In this document: positions 52,757-60,223 of the stretch, piece by piece | Numbering within the stretch: the stretch's first letter is position 1 | How the letters are laid out: the number at the start of each line of letters is the position of its first letter | From: Deltaproteobacteria bacterium | Lineage (GTDB): Bacteria; Myxococcota_A; UBA9042 | Reading direction: 5' to 3' | Assembly: GCA_016875335.1 (NCBI GenBank) | Contig: VGRO01000014.1 | Coordinates: 1 to 60,223 of the forward strand | DNA: 60,223 bases | Made by a program: the position numbers and the translations under genes | The notes under the pieces: model-generated | Seen by the model: the letters and a program-made list of their open reading frames with translations, nothing else | What the model was told of the DNA's origin: nothing | The model's database searches: none

Positions 52757-53611
52757 CCGCGCCGGTCTCATGTCCCACGCGGTGAGCCAAGCCACTGGCC
52801 CGGCCGTGAATCCAAGCGCGCGCAGCCTGTCCGCGAGGTCAGGCAGGTGGGCCGCTCCGTAGAAGATCGCGACCTTCTTGACGTTCTTGCCGCCGAGCGT
52901 CCGTTGGAGTACGCCAACTGCCACGGCGTTGCGCTCCGCGATCAGCACGGAGCCGAAGCCAAAGCCGCCGACGTCGCCGAATCCCGCGTCCATTTCGGAG
53001 AGTTCGCGCGCCAGAAGGCGCTTGAGGGCGCGCGGCGGATCGGCGTCGGTCATCGCCTGCACCAATTCCCACGCCGTCCACCGCACTGTGCCGTCGGCGT
53101 GTTGCAGGCGGGCGGCGTCGCCGATGCTCCACACCAGCAGCGACCCCAAAATGTCGCCGGCGTGCTGGCGCAATCGCTCGCCCAGCCGTCCGCTGTCCAT
53201 GTCGGCATGCACGAGGTTGCGGGCGCGGTAGTCGATGTAGTCGAGTTGAAACTCCAGCCGCAACAGGTCCTTGATGACCCGCTGCAGCCCGGACACGGCA
53301 CCCTGCGAGCGCGACAACTGCCGTACGTCGAACTCCTCGGGCTTGACCAGCTCGAAAAGCACGCGGTCGTAGCGGCGAAAGCGGGCGTTCAGGGCCTTGT
53401 AGTAGCCAGCATCGCCGACATGGACGGCGCCGATGAGGTCCACCGTCACCGCACCGCGGCGAAAGGTGGCCACGGCAGTGTCCAATCGCGCACCAGCGTC
53501 CGCTCGGTCGTAGCGCACATAGGCGGGGCGCGCAAGCGGCTGGGCCCACGCGGCGGCGGACGCGGCAACCGCAGCAAGCGCCGCGGTTACGGCAAGCCAG
53601 CGCATCACCAT
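52748..53611 (-). CDS. TraB/GumN-family exported protein
   Basis: A 287-aa protein with signal peptide (ends SAAAWAQ). The family pattern is seen in VDLIGAVHVGDAGYYKAL, YDRVLFELVKP and later KVAIFYGAAHLPDLADRL, with two conserved His (GAVHVGD, GAAHLP) and Glu, as in the TIKI/TraB metalloprotease-like fold. It is probably periplasmic. ATG 53611 follows CAGGAG. It is the last of the genes downstream of the Fur-like site, 47 nt after the flavoprotein, so its inclusion in the operon is likely but not certain. Confidence 0.8.
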   Translation of the reverse strand: MVMRWLAVTAALAAVAASAAAWAQPLARPAYVRYDRADAGARLDTAVATFRRGAVTVDLIGAVHVGDAGYYKALNARFRRYDRVLFELVKPEEFDVRQLSRSQGAVSGLQRVIKDLLRLEFQLDYIDYRARNLVHADMDSGRLGERLRQHAGDILGSLLVWSIGDAARLQHADGTVRWTAWELVQAMTDADPPRALKRLLARELSEMDAGFGDVGGFGFGSVLIAERNAVAVGVLQRTLGGKNVKKVAIFYGAAHLPDLADRLRALGFTAGPVAWLTAWDMRPARSK

Positions 53612-53658
53612 CGAACTCCTGGGCGGCGCGGGCCGCGCGGCAAGGATAGCACGCCAGC

Positions 53659-54939
53659 TCAATCGCGAACTTGCAATCCGATGAACGATAGGGCCCGTTC
53701 CGGCCAGTGTCGCGGGTCGCCGCCGACTGCAAGCCAGCGCGCGGCCTCGTCCGCCGTGTGCATGGCGTGGTCCAGGTTGCAGTGGAGCCATAACCCCTGC
53801 CGCCCGACGGGCACCGTGCGGCCGTCTGCTGTCGTCCGCCGCAGCGCCAACTGCCAGCGATCGCGCCAGCCGCGCCGGTGCAGCGGGTAGACGCGCGGCA
53901 GCCACGCACGGTCGCGCAATTCGACGCGGGCTCCGCAGGGCAGGATGCGCGCCGCTGAAAGTTGTGTCGCAAGCACGTCGAGCCGCGTGTGCCAAGGCTG
54001 ATCGGGTGCGCCACCCCCCTGCGGGATTTCCACGCACAACAGCGGCGGGTCGAGCGGCCGATCCGTGAAATGCGCGACTTGGGTCACGCGGCCGAACGCG
54101 AACTCCTGCTCGGGGCAGTACCACGTGTCGACGTCGTCGAGCGGCGGGCCGTGCACTGCGAGCCATAGCAGGTGCAGGCCGCGGTGGCCCAAGTCGAGAT
54201 CCGGCGCGAGATCGCCCAAGTGGCCGCTGTACACCACGCCGTCGGCGTCGGTGCTCGGCGCTGCGGCACACCCATACCGCAACTCCACACCCGCCCGCTC
54301 GCAGCGCGCGATCAGGGCCGCGACCAGCGCGTTGAAGCCGCCGACCGGCACCAGGAATCCTGGGCGAGACACCGGCTGCTGCACCAGCCGCCACGGCGCA
54401 GCGGCCGACACGCGCTGTTTGGCGCAGGTCTGGCTCAGTTCCGCAGGGTCCAAACCCCAGACCTTGCGCGCATAGGGCGCATAAAAAGCGTTGTAGGCCG
54501 CCTCGCCGACGCGCGCGCGCACGAACGCGGCAAACCCGAGGTCGTCCTCGCCGCCATCGGCGACCCGCCAGCGCGGTGCCAGTGCGAATCCAAGCGCAAA
54601 GCGGGCGCCCTGCACCGGCCCAAGTCCGCGCGCGAGGTCCCATGGCGAGGGCGGGTAGGCCAGATGGCGGCCGCGCAGCACGATGCGCCCTGTGCGCGGC
54701 CGCGCCGACATGGGCACGTGCTCGGCCAGTGCCGCCAGTGCTGGCACCCGCAGCGCCGCCGGATGTAGGCGGTGCGCCCCGAGGTCGCAGGGCACGCCAT
54801 CGACGCGGCGTTGCGCCAGGAGCCCGCCGGGGTGGGGCTGACGCTCGCACAGCTCGACGCGCCAGCCGCTCTGCGCCAACCGCCACGCAGCGACAAGTCC
54901 GGCCACCCCGCCGCCGACGACCTGGGCGCGCCGTGGCAT
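53659..54939 (-). CDS. FAD-dependent amine-oxidase-type oxidoreductase
   Basis: A 426-aa flavoprotein. The N-terminal Rossmann motif is VVGGGVAGLVAAWRLAQSG, followed by CERQPHPGGLL and CDLGAHRLHP, the pattern of protoporphyrinogen-oxidase, phytoene-desaturase and UDP-galactopyranose-mutase-like enzymes. The C-terminus ends with a second dinucleotide-contact-like region (GRQGLWLHCNLDHAMHTA). The substrate is unknown. Its start codon directly abuts the stop codon of the membrane protein gene before it, so they are translationally coupled. Confidence 0.82.
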   Translation of the reverse strand: MPRRAQVVGGGVAGLVAAWRLAQSGWRVELCERQPHPGGLLAQRRVDGVPCDLGAHRLHPAALRVPALAALAEHVPMSARPRTGRIVLRGRHLAYPPSPWDLARGLGPVQGARFALGFALAPRWRVADGGEDDLGFAAFVRARVGEAAYNAFYAPYARKVWGLDPAELSQTCAKQRVSAAAPWRLVQQPVSRPGFLVPVGGFNALVAALIARCERAGVELRYGCAAAPSTDADGVVYSGHLGDLAPDLDLGHRGLHLLWLAVHGPPLDDVDTWYCPEQEFAFGRVTQVAHFTDRPLDPPLLCVEIPQGGGAPDQPWHTRLDVLATQLSAARILPCGARVELRDRAWLPRVYPLHRRGWRDRWQLALRRTTADGRTVPVGRQGLWLHCNLDHAMHTADEAARWLAVGGDPRHWPERALSFIGLQVRD

Positions 54940-55554
54940 CTACGCGTTTGGCAGGGCCGCGCGCGGGTTGCCAAGCCACATGGCGCCCGCGGTGTACGCG
55001 ACCATCGCCGTCCAGGACAGAGCCATCGCAGCACCGCTCGCCGGCATCAACCACAGCCAGGCGCCTGTCTGCCAGATGAGGACCGGGGCCAGCACATGCA
55101 GCAAGGACGACAGCCCTGCGACCGCGATGGTTGCGCCCGCGACGGCAGGGTGCAGGCGCGTGAGCATGAAAAGGTGGGCCAGAATCAGGAAAACCACGCT
55201 GACGGAGAACACGTGCTGGTGGAACACGTCCATGATCCACGGCTTCTTGAGGTCTTCCGCCGGTCGGACGACGGCCGCTTCATCCAGGTCGAGCGCCGGG
55301 CCGGCCGCGACCGCATCGACTCCGGCTGGCCGATTCACGTAGCGCTCCTGCACGCTCGGCTTGCCGGCCGGGCCCTGCAGGTCGGCGCCGATGCGATCGC
55401 GGTACATCGCCCAACTGGTCCACAGCCCGATCGCCACGAACACCAGGAAGAACGTGTAGACCAGCTTGGCTGCGACCGGCAGCGCAGCAAGGTGGTAGCC
55501 CTTGGAAATGAAGAGCTTCACGGTTTCTGGCGATGGCCCGTTGTGCAGGTGCAC
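54940..55554 (-). CDS. Four-helix membrane protein in Fur-like operon
   Basis: About 204 aa from GTG 55554 (HLHNGPSPETVKLF follows); GTG 55521 (MKLFISKGYH) is the alternative. It has one helix near 25-50, a loop of about 70 residues, then three helices. Two His (VFHQHVF) near the membrane and a further one (LLHVLAP) could ligate heme or metal, but no known motif is clear and I do not recognise the family. It lies between the exported FMN-binding protein and the flavoprotein and could carry electrons across the membrane (inference). Confidence 0.65.
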   Translation of the reverse strand: MHLHNGPSPETVKLFISKGYHLAALPVAAKLVYTFFLVFVAIGLWTSWAMYRDRIGADLQGPAGKPSVQERYVNRPAGVDAVAAGPALDLDEAAVVRPAEDLKKPWIMDVFHQHVFSVSVVFLILAHLFMLTRLHPAVAGATIAVAGLSSLLHVLAPVLIWQTGAWLWLMPASGAAMALSWTAMVAYTAGAMWLGNPRAALPNA

Positions 55555-55615
55555 GCCGCCCGCGACCCGCCTTGCCTGTGGTCGCGCACGCGTGCAGTGT
55601 GGATCAACGCCACAA

Positions 55616-56269
55616 TCAACGCTGGCCGGCCGCGTGCGCCCCGTTGCCGCCGCCTGCGTTCTGCGGTGCAAAGGGCAGTGCCCTGGCCAGCCCGGGCTTG
55701 ATCACCAGTTCGTCGGCGAGGACGAGCGCCCTGCGAGCGCCCGCGGCAAGCGACTTGGACGAAATCGTCGCCCCCGCCACGGCAACGATGTCACGGCCGT
55801 GACGCACGGGGTCGGCCGCCGTCTTGCCGGTGAACTGATTGCGGAAGCGCGGTTGCGCGACGTCGCCGCCGTAGGCCTCGCGGTACACCATCACCTCGAG
55901 GCGCTGCAGCACCCCGTCCGTGCCGATGAGCGCCGCAAAGGTGATCGGCAGGTGCTGGCCAAGCTCGTCGTCGATGACGGCAAGGCCATCCACGCGGTCG
56001 CGGGTCATGCCGTAGTAGACAGTCCAGGTGGTGGGCGGCGCGTAGCCGAGCCGCGACCGCAGCGCCTGCGCCTGGGCCGCGGTCGGCGTCAACCGGGCGA
56101 ACGTCACGCGCTCGCTTTTCGCGAAAAACGCCTTGAGCACGCTCGACTTGTCCCAAAAGGTCTCCGCATGCGCCGGCAACGCAGTCACCCACCCAAGCGC
56201 CACGAGCGCCACCAAGGACAAGCTGCGCTGTGCCGGGAGCAATGATTTCAGGAGCAGTTTCATCGTCAT
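55616..56269 (-). CDS. Exported FMN-binding (RnfG-like) protein
   Basis: A 217-aa protein with signal peptide ending LPAHAE. Residues about 80-190 form an FMN-binding domain; VAGATISSKSL matches the [ST]GATxxS motif whose Thr receives covalent FMN from ApbE in Rnf/Nqr-type domains. There is no ApbE gene in the window. It is the first gene of the operon, with a Fur-box-like site 42 nt upstream. A role in extracytoplasmic electron transfer under iron limitation, for example ferric reduction, is inference. Confidence 0.82.
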   Translation of the reverse strand: MTMKLLLKSLLPAQRSLSLVALVALGWVTALPAHAETFWDKSSVLKAFFAKSERVTFARLTPTAAQAQALRSRLGYAPPTTWTVYYGMTRDRVDGLAVIDDELGQHLPITFAALIGTDGVLQRLEVMVYREAYGGDVAQPRFRNQFTGKTAADPVRHGRDIVAVAGATISSKSLAAGARRALVLADELVIKPGLARALPFAPQNAGGGNGAHAAGQR

Positions 56270-56310
56270 CTGCGAACCGTTGCGCGGCCTCTGGCCCTGC
56301 GCAGGCAGAT

Positions 56311-56329
56311 GATAACGAAATTCATTTTC
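56311..56329 (-). promoter_or_regulatory. Fur-box-like operator
   Basis: GATAACGAAATTCATTTTC matches 15 of 19 positions of the classical Fur consensus, in a stretch that is far more AT-rich than its surroundings. It lies 42-60 nt upstream of the FMN-binding gene start, at the expected promoter position. Confidence 0.65.
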
Positions 56330-56369
56330 GCCAGCAACGGCGGATCAAGGTCCTGTTGTCACCGGCCTG

Positions 56370-56927
56370 TCAGGAACGCGGCTGTTCGGTCAAAACCGAG
56401 GCCGGCTGGCCCTCGCGATCGCCGTCCGCGGCCGATCCCGGTCCGGTCCGCCCAGGGCGCGGTTCGAAGCTGTCGGGCGTGAACGCCGCCGGCAGCAGGT
56501 CGCGCAGGGGCGCCGACCACACCGCGCCGGCCGCGCTGGCAAGGATCACGTGCAGATCCAAGCCAAACTCGCACAAGGTCTGCCGGCATAGCCCGCAGGG
56601 CGCGGCGGGCGTGGCGGCGTCGGTGACGATGGCGATGGCTTCGAACTGGCGCTCGCCCGCCGAGATCGCCGCACAGACCGCGCTGCGTTCTGCGCAGCAA
56701 CTGACGGGATAGCTGGCGTTTTCGACGTTGACGCCGCAGTACACCCTGCCCGAAATCGTGCGCAAAGCCGCGCCGACCGCGAAGCCAGAATACGGCGCGT
56801 AGGCCCGAGTCCGCACGTCCGCTGCGGCGTGGACCAACTCGGCGAGCGCGGGTCGGTCGCGCAACACCGCGCTTTCTGCCCACCGGGCCCTCGCCACCGC
56901 GTCCGGTCGGGCGATGGCGGGCGTCAC
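56370..56927 (-). CDS. cdd: Cytidine deaminase
   Basis: A 185-aa enzyme converting cytidine to uridine in pyrimidine salvage. Zinc ligands Cys78, Cys111 and Cys114 in CCAERS and PCGLCRQ, catalytic Glu80; this is the small tetrameric type. About 45 extra C-terminal residues follow the usual end and look disordered. The start is GTG at 56927, overlapping the stop of the upstream phosphorylase (GTGA), so the two salvage enzymes are coupled. Confidence 0.92.
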   Translation of the reverse strand: MTPAIARPDAVARARWAESAVLRDRPALAELVHAAADVRTRAYAPYSGFAVGAALRTISGRVYCGVNVENASYPVSCCAERSAVCAAISAGERQFEAIAIVTDAATPAAPCGLCRQTLCEFGLDLHVILASAAGAVWSAPLRDLLPAAFTPDSFEPRPGRTGPGSAADGDREGQPASVLTEQPRS

Positions 56928-57805
56928 GGCTGCCTCGGCACGGCTTCCAACTCGGGCAAGCTGGCCACGACGGCAGCGACAAGTGCCGTCATCTGCGCCG
57001 TCGAGTCCAGCGCCACCTCGGCAACGTGGCCGTGGTCGAGCGTCCCCTCGCCGAGGCCCGCGCCGAGATTGGTCACACAGCTCAAGCCGAGCACCCGCAT
57101 GCCCATGTGCCGCGCGACGATGACCTCGTGCACCGTGGACATGCCCACCACGTCCGCGCCCAACAGCGCGATCATGCGGACTTCAGCTGGCGTTTCGTAG
57201 CTCGGGCCGCTCAGGCCGCAGTACACGCCGCGCTTGATCGCGATGCCCCGGTGTGCCGCCTCGGCCTCGCAGAGCGCCCGCAATTCGGGGTCGTAGGCCG
57301 AAGTCATGTCCGGAAAACGTGGCCCCAGCCGGTCGTCGTTGGGGCCCACCAGCGGGTTGGCTCCGGTCAGGTTGATGTGGTCGTTCATCAGCAGGATGTC
57401 GCCAGGCTGCAGTGCCGTGTGGACGGCGCCCGCAGCATTGGTGACGACCAGCACCTGCACGCCCAGCGCCGCCAAGACGCGCACCGGAAGCGTCACCTGC
57501 CACGGCGGGTGGCCCTCGTAGCCGTGGACGCGGCCGGCAAGCGCCAACACCGTCTGGCCCTGCCAGCGCCCTGCAACCAGCTTGCCCGCGTGGCCGGGCA
57601 CCGTGGATGCGGCAAAATGCGGAATGCGGCCATAGGGCAACGATCGCGCGTCCGCGATCTCGTCTGCCACGCCGCCCAGGCCGCTGCCAAGCACGAGCCC
57701 GATGGGCGCCTGCACTGGGCCCAGCGCCTCGACCACCGCATGGGCGGCCTGCCGCACGCGATCGCCCAGGTCCGCGGGCGCGCAATCGAACTGTACAGAG
57801 GTCAT
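56924..57805 (-). CDS. Purine-nucleoside phosphorylase
   Basis: A 293-aa trimeric PNP (PunA/DeoD2/XapA family). GLVLGSGLGGVAD binds phosphate, followed by GRVHGYEGHPPW, VTNAAGAV with the base-site region, the GLSGPSYETPAE signature, and MSTVHEVIVARHMG. It cleaves purine nucleosides to base and ribose 1-phosphate. ATG 57805 (MTSVQFDCAP) is the likely start; the upstream frame is open but non-coding in character. Confidence 0.93.
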   Translation of the reverse strand: MTSVQFDCAPADLGDRVRQAAHAVVEALGPVQAPIGLVLGSGLGGVADEIADARSLPYGRIPHFAASTVPGHAGKLVAGRWQGQTVLALAGRVHGYEGHPPWQVTLPVRVLAALGVQVLVVTNAAGAVHTALQPGDILLMNDHINLTGANPLVGPNDDRLGPRFPDMTSAYDPELRALCEAEAAHRGIAIKRGVYCGLSGPSYETPAEVRMIALLGADVVGMSTVHEVIVARHMGMRVLGLSCVTNLGAGLGEGTLDHGHVAEVALDSTAQMTALVAAVVASLPELEAVPRQP

Positions 57806-58392
57806 CAGGGGCTGCCGGCTCCGGTGCAAGACGCGCGGACCGCCGGGCCCGCTCGGGGTGCGCATGGTAGCGTGCGGGCCAATGCGTGCAACTTTGCTGG
57901 CCGGTACCGCGCCGGCTGCGGCACGCGACCGCTTGCGGGGCGCCATGCGCATCCGGCGGAATGCGTGCCGTAAACCAGCGACCAAGCCGATGGACCCACC
58001 CCGCCGGCCGTTGCGCTGGCGCGGCAGTCCAGGTAGAGCTTGTGCCATCCGCGCTTGCGCGCAATGCCAAGCGGCGGTGCCCGAACACAACCTGCTGCCG
58101 GACCGGTGTGCTTGACAGGGCTGTCGCCGGGTCGCGCGGCCGGGCGAGGCATTCCGCCCTCGCGGCCACCCGCCGCCGTCGCCCGCCACCGGGATGCGAA
58201 TGGAACCATCGTGGTTCCAAGCCCATCAGACAAAACCCGAACGGAGAACGTGGCGCAAAACCGGGGGCGGCAGGCCAAAATCGGTTGCGCAAATGGAGGC
58301 GATGCGGTATGCACCTACGTTCTGGCGCCGCGCACACGCAGGGTGGACCGCGCCGCCACCGCCCTCTTGCACACAGGTAGCGCCGCGCCGCG
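57806..58392. other. Intergenic region between PNP and FHA-cyclase genes
   Basis: 587 nt between divergent genes. I see no convincing coding region; short open frames are Arg-rich and low quality. One plus-strand fragment near 58045-58115 reads with several Cys (CAQCQAAVPEHN) but lacks a good start. The main structure is the dyad at 58201-58219. Promoters for both genes are expected here but none is clear. Confidence 0.5.
58201..58219. promoter_or_regulatory. Perfect dyad, possible operator
   Basis: TGGAACCA-TCG-TGGTTCCA, 8-bp perfect arms, 174 nt upstream of the FHA-cyclase start and 396 nt upstream of the PNP start. No T-run follows, so an operator is more likely than a terminator. Confidence 0.4.
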
Positions 58393-60223
58393 ATGGCCTC
58401 GTTCCTGATCAACACCAATGGCGTGGTCAGCGCGATGACGCTGCGCGACGACACGGTCGTGGTCATCGGCCGCGCCCGCGACGCTGACGTCCACCTCGAC
58501 GATCCCAGCCTTTCGCGACGCCACTGCGAGGTGCGCAAGCACCAGGGCCTGTGGGTGCTGCGCGACCTCGGGTCGTTCAATGGCACCTACTGCAACAACC
58601 TGGCGATCAGCGAACACAAGCTGCAGCACGACGACCAGGTGCAACTGGGCATGAGCGTGCTCACCTTCCAGCTGTCGCCGGATGAGCGGCGGCAGATGAG
58701 TGGGCTCTTCGGCACAGACCCGCACGGCGACACCGCCGAGCTGTCGCGGCGCCTGCGCAACTTCATGTTCCTGCTCGACATTGCCAAGGCGGTGTCCGGC
58801 GAATTGGACACGCGCAAGCTGCTGGAATTGGTCGTCGAAAAAGGGATCGGCCTGACCAACGCCGAACGCGGCTTCCTCATCCGCTTCAACGACGGCGACC
58901 ATACCTTCGAGGTCGCGCGCAACCGGGCATGGCAACCGATTGAGGCGCCCGAGAAAAAGATTTCGCGCTCGGTCATCGCCAACGTGTTCCAGACCGGCGA
59001 GCCGGTGCTGACCATCGACGCGCAGAGCGACCTGGCCGGGATGAGCCAGACCATCGCCGCCCTGGAGATCTGGTCGCTGATGTGCGCGCCGCTCAAGGTC
59101 AAAGAGCGCGTGATCGGCTGCATCTACGTGGACAGTTCGGTGGCCGAGCAGGAGTTCAGTCAAGAGTCGCTGAACCTGTTGCAGGCGTTTGCGGACCAGG
59201 CGGCCATCGCCATCGAAAACGCCACGCTCTACCAACAAATGCAGCAGTCGCGCGAGGCAGAGAAGCACGTGCGGCAAGTGTTCCAGAAATACGTGCCCAA
59301 AGACGTGGTGCAGCGCGCACTGAAAATCAGCGATGGCGGCCGCCTGAGTTCCAAGCAGGTCGCGACCGTGCTTTTCTCCGACATCCGCGGCTTTACGAGC
59401 ATCAGCGAGCGCATGGAACCCGAGGAGGTGGTGGCGTTCCTCAACGACTACCTGCAGCGCATGGTCGCCATCGTCTTTGACGAGGGCGGGATCGTCGACA
59501 AGTTCATCGGCGACGCGGTGATGGCGGTGTTCGGCGCGCCCATCGAGCGGCCGGACGACGCAGCGCGGGCCGTGCGCGCCGGCATGCGCATGCTCGAGGA
59601 ACTCGACAAGTTCAACGCCGAGCAGGCCAACCGCGGCGGCGTGCACATCCGCATCGGCATTGGCATCCACACTGGCCGGTTGATTGCCGGCAACATCGGC
59701 TCCGACCGCAAGATGGAGTACACGGTCATCGGCGACACGGTCAACATCGCCAGCCGCGTGCAGGACCTGACCAAGGAATTCGGCGTCGAACTCATCATCA
59801 CCCAGGGCTGCTACGAGGCGACCGGCAAGGCCGTGCCGGTCCGCCCACTGCCGCCCGTCCACGTCAAGGGCAAAGAACTGCCGCTGACGGTGTTCGAGGT
59901 TCCGCGTCCGGGCAGCGCAGACGAGGACGACGACAACGACGATGAGCTTTCGGTAGGCGACGACAATCCCGACCGTGCGACAGTCGAACGGGCGGTGTTG
60001 CCGATCGCGGGCGGCCACTTCGACGCGCCGACCGTTCCCAAGCAAGAGGCCGTGTCGGGCGACTTGGACGGTCCGACGTTGGCGCGACCGCTGCCGCGGC
60101 CCCCGGCCCACACGCAGCTGCCGACCCACGTGCCGCCGCTGCAGGGTGTGCGGTCGCCGCCGCGCACGCCGACCGCCTATGGCAGCGGTGCCTCCCTGTC
60201 GCAGGCGCCGACGGTGCCGGCCC
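58393..60223 (+). CDS. FHA-GAF-adenylate cyclase (3' end outside window)
   Basis: At least 610 aa, open to the window edge. Residues about 15-95 are an FHA domain (GRARDADVHLDDPSLSRRH, DLGSFNGTYCN) that binds phosphothreonine. Residues about 125-285 are a GAF domain (LVVEKGIGLTNAERGFLI, YVDSSVAEQEFSQ). Residues about 300-510 are a class III cyclase with metal Asp in LFSDIRGFTS and IGDAVMAVFG, Lys in VDKFIGDA and VIGDTVNIASR, so ATP is the expected substrate. The remainder is an acidic, Pro-rich tail with repeated APTVP-like Thr sites that Ser/Thr kinases might phosphorylate. It is probably cytoplasmic and linked to Ser/Thr-kinase signalling. Start ATG 58393 has no strong ribosome site. Confidence 0.93.
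   Translation, partial: MASFLINTNGVVSAMTLRDDTVVVIGRARDADVHLDDPSLSRRHCEVRKHQGLWVLRDLGSFNGTYCNNLAISEHKLQHDDQVQLGMSVLTFQLSPDERRQMSGLFGTDPHGDTAELSRRLRNFMFLLDIAKAVSGELDTRKLLELVVEKGIGLTNAERGFLIRFNDGDHTFEVARNRAWQPIEAPEKKISRSVIANVFQTGEPVLTIDAQSDLAGMSQTIAALEIWSLMCAPLKVKERVIGCIYVDSSVAEQEFSQESLNLLQAFADQAAIAIENATLYQQMQQSREAEKHVRQVFQKYVPKDVVQRALKISDGGRLSSKQVATVLFSDIRGFTSISERMEPEEVVAFLNDYLQRMVAIVFDEGGIVDKFIGDAVMAVFGAPIERPDDAARAVRAGMRMLEELDKFNAEQANRGGVHIRIGIGIHTGRLIAGNIGSDRKMEYTVIGDTVNIASRVQDLTKEFGVELIITQGCYEATGKAVPVRPLPPVHVKGKELPLTVFEVPRPGSADEDDDNDDELSVGDDNPDRATVERAVLPIAGGHFDAPTVPKQEAVSGDLDGPTLARPLPRPPAHTQLPTHVPPLQGVRSPPRTPTAYGSGASLSQAPTVPA

Noticed and set aside
58045-58115. Small Cys-containing ORF (CAQCQAAVPEHN) upstream of the FHA-cyclase
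   Set aside because: No ribosome site, an Arg-rich lead, and only one Cys pair; not enough to call a gene.
58315-60129. 604-codon minus-strand frame at the window end
   Set aside because: It is the shadow of the FHA-GAF-cyclase on the plus strand, which has all family motifs.

Overview
This is a GC-rich, gene-dense window with many GTG and some TTG starts. It looks like a piece of a chromosome from a Myxococcota-like (deltaproteobacterial) organism. The pointers are many secreted lipoproteins with Asp/Ala/Thr-rich linkers, a secreted protein with Cys-rich CDDG-type repeats and a MYXO-CTERM-like tail (Cys, membrane segment, RRR), a FrzS/AglZ-like pseudo-receiver/coiled-coil protein, and many signalling proteins (two class III cyclases, PP2C, FHA, vWA, hybrid kinase, ECF sigma). 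I see no tRNA, rRNA, CRISPR array, transposase or phage gene. The taxonomic call is inference.

Layout. 0-21 kb: hybrid histidine kinase (-), S51-family peptidase and HrpB helicase (+), an acidic TSP3-repeat lipoprotein followed at its stop codon by two kinds of tandem palindromic repeat, then an operon of exported protein, cupredoxin and membrane adenylate cyclase. Next come a DEAD/DEAH helicase, a HAD phosphatase, MgtE, an ArsR-type regulator with a long leader, an NHL-like lipoprotein overlapping an NlpC/P60-like Cys-rich surface protein, and glucose-6-phosphate isomerase. 21-28 kb: a five-gene minus-strand operon (PP2C-cNMP fusion, unknown protein ending in two DWMxDF motifs, two vWA paralogues, Zn/Cd-type P-type ATPase) that resembles vWA-phosphatase metal-stress modules. 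28-45 kb: ferritin-like lipoprotein, radical SAM/B12 protein, small lipoprotein plus barrel, a minus-strand array of beta-propeller lipoproteins (one split by an in-frame TAG), a P-domain protein with Cys-rich repeats, a second barrel, CoA-disulfide reductase-rhodanese with a small zinc-ribbon protein, and an ECF sigma factor with a fused zinc finger. 45-60 kb: a small probably frameshifted gene, a Pro-rich barrel protein, YdcH-like protein, pseudo-receiver coiled coil, TSUP transporter, proline iminopeptidase, a degenerate CPBP membrane protein, a putative Fur-controlled FMN-binding/membrane/flavoprotein operon, cytidine deaminase plus purine nucleoside phosphorylase, and an FHA-GAF-cyclase that runs off the window end.

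The most unexpected signal is a dispersed intergenic DNA element of about 44 bp, seen seven times between 28.3 and 44.7 kb and nowhere else I could find. It has an A-tract, about 20 nt later TGAACAAW, then a run of 6-8 G. Five copies point at the starts of the PP2C/vWA/ATPase operon, the ferritin-like gene, the small lipoprotein operon and (twice, in tandem) the ECF sigma gene. Two copies lie between convergent genes. Its function is unknown. It could be a regulator site, a leader-RNA element, or a dispersed repeat.
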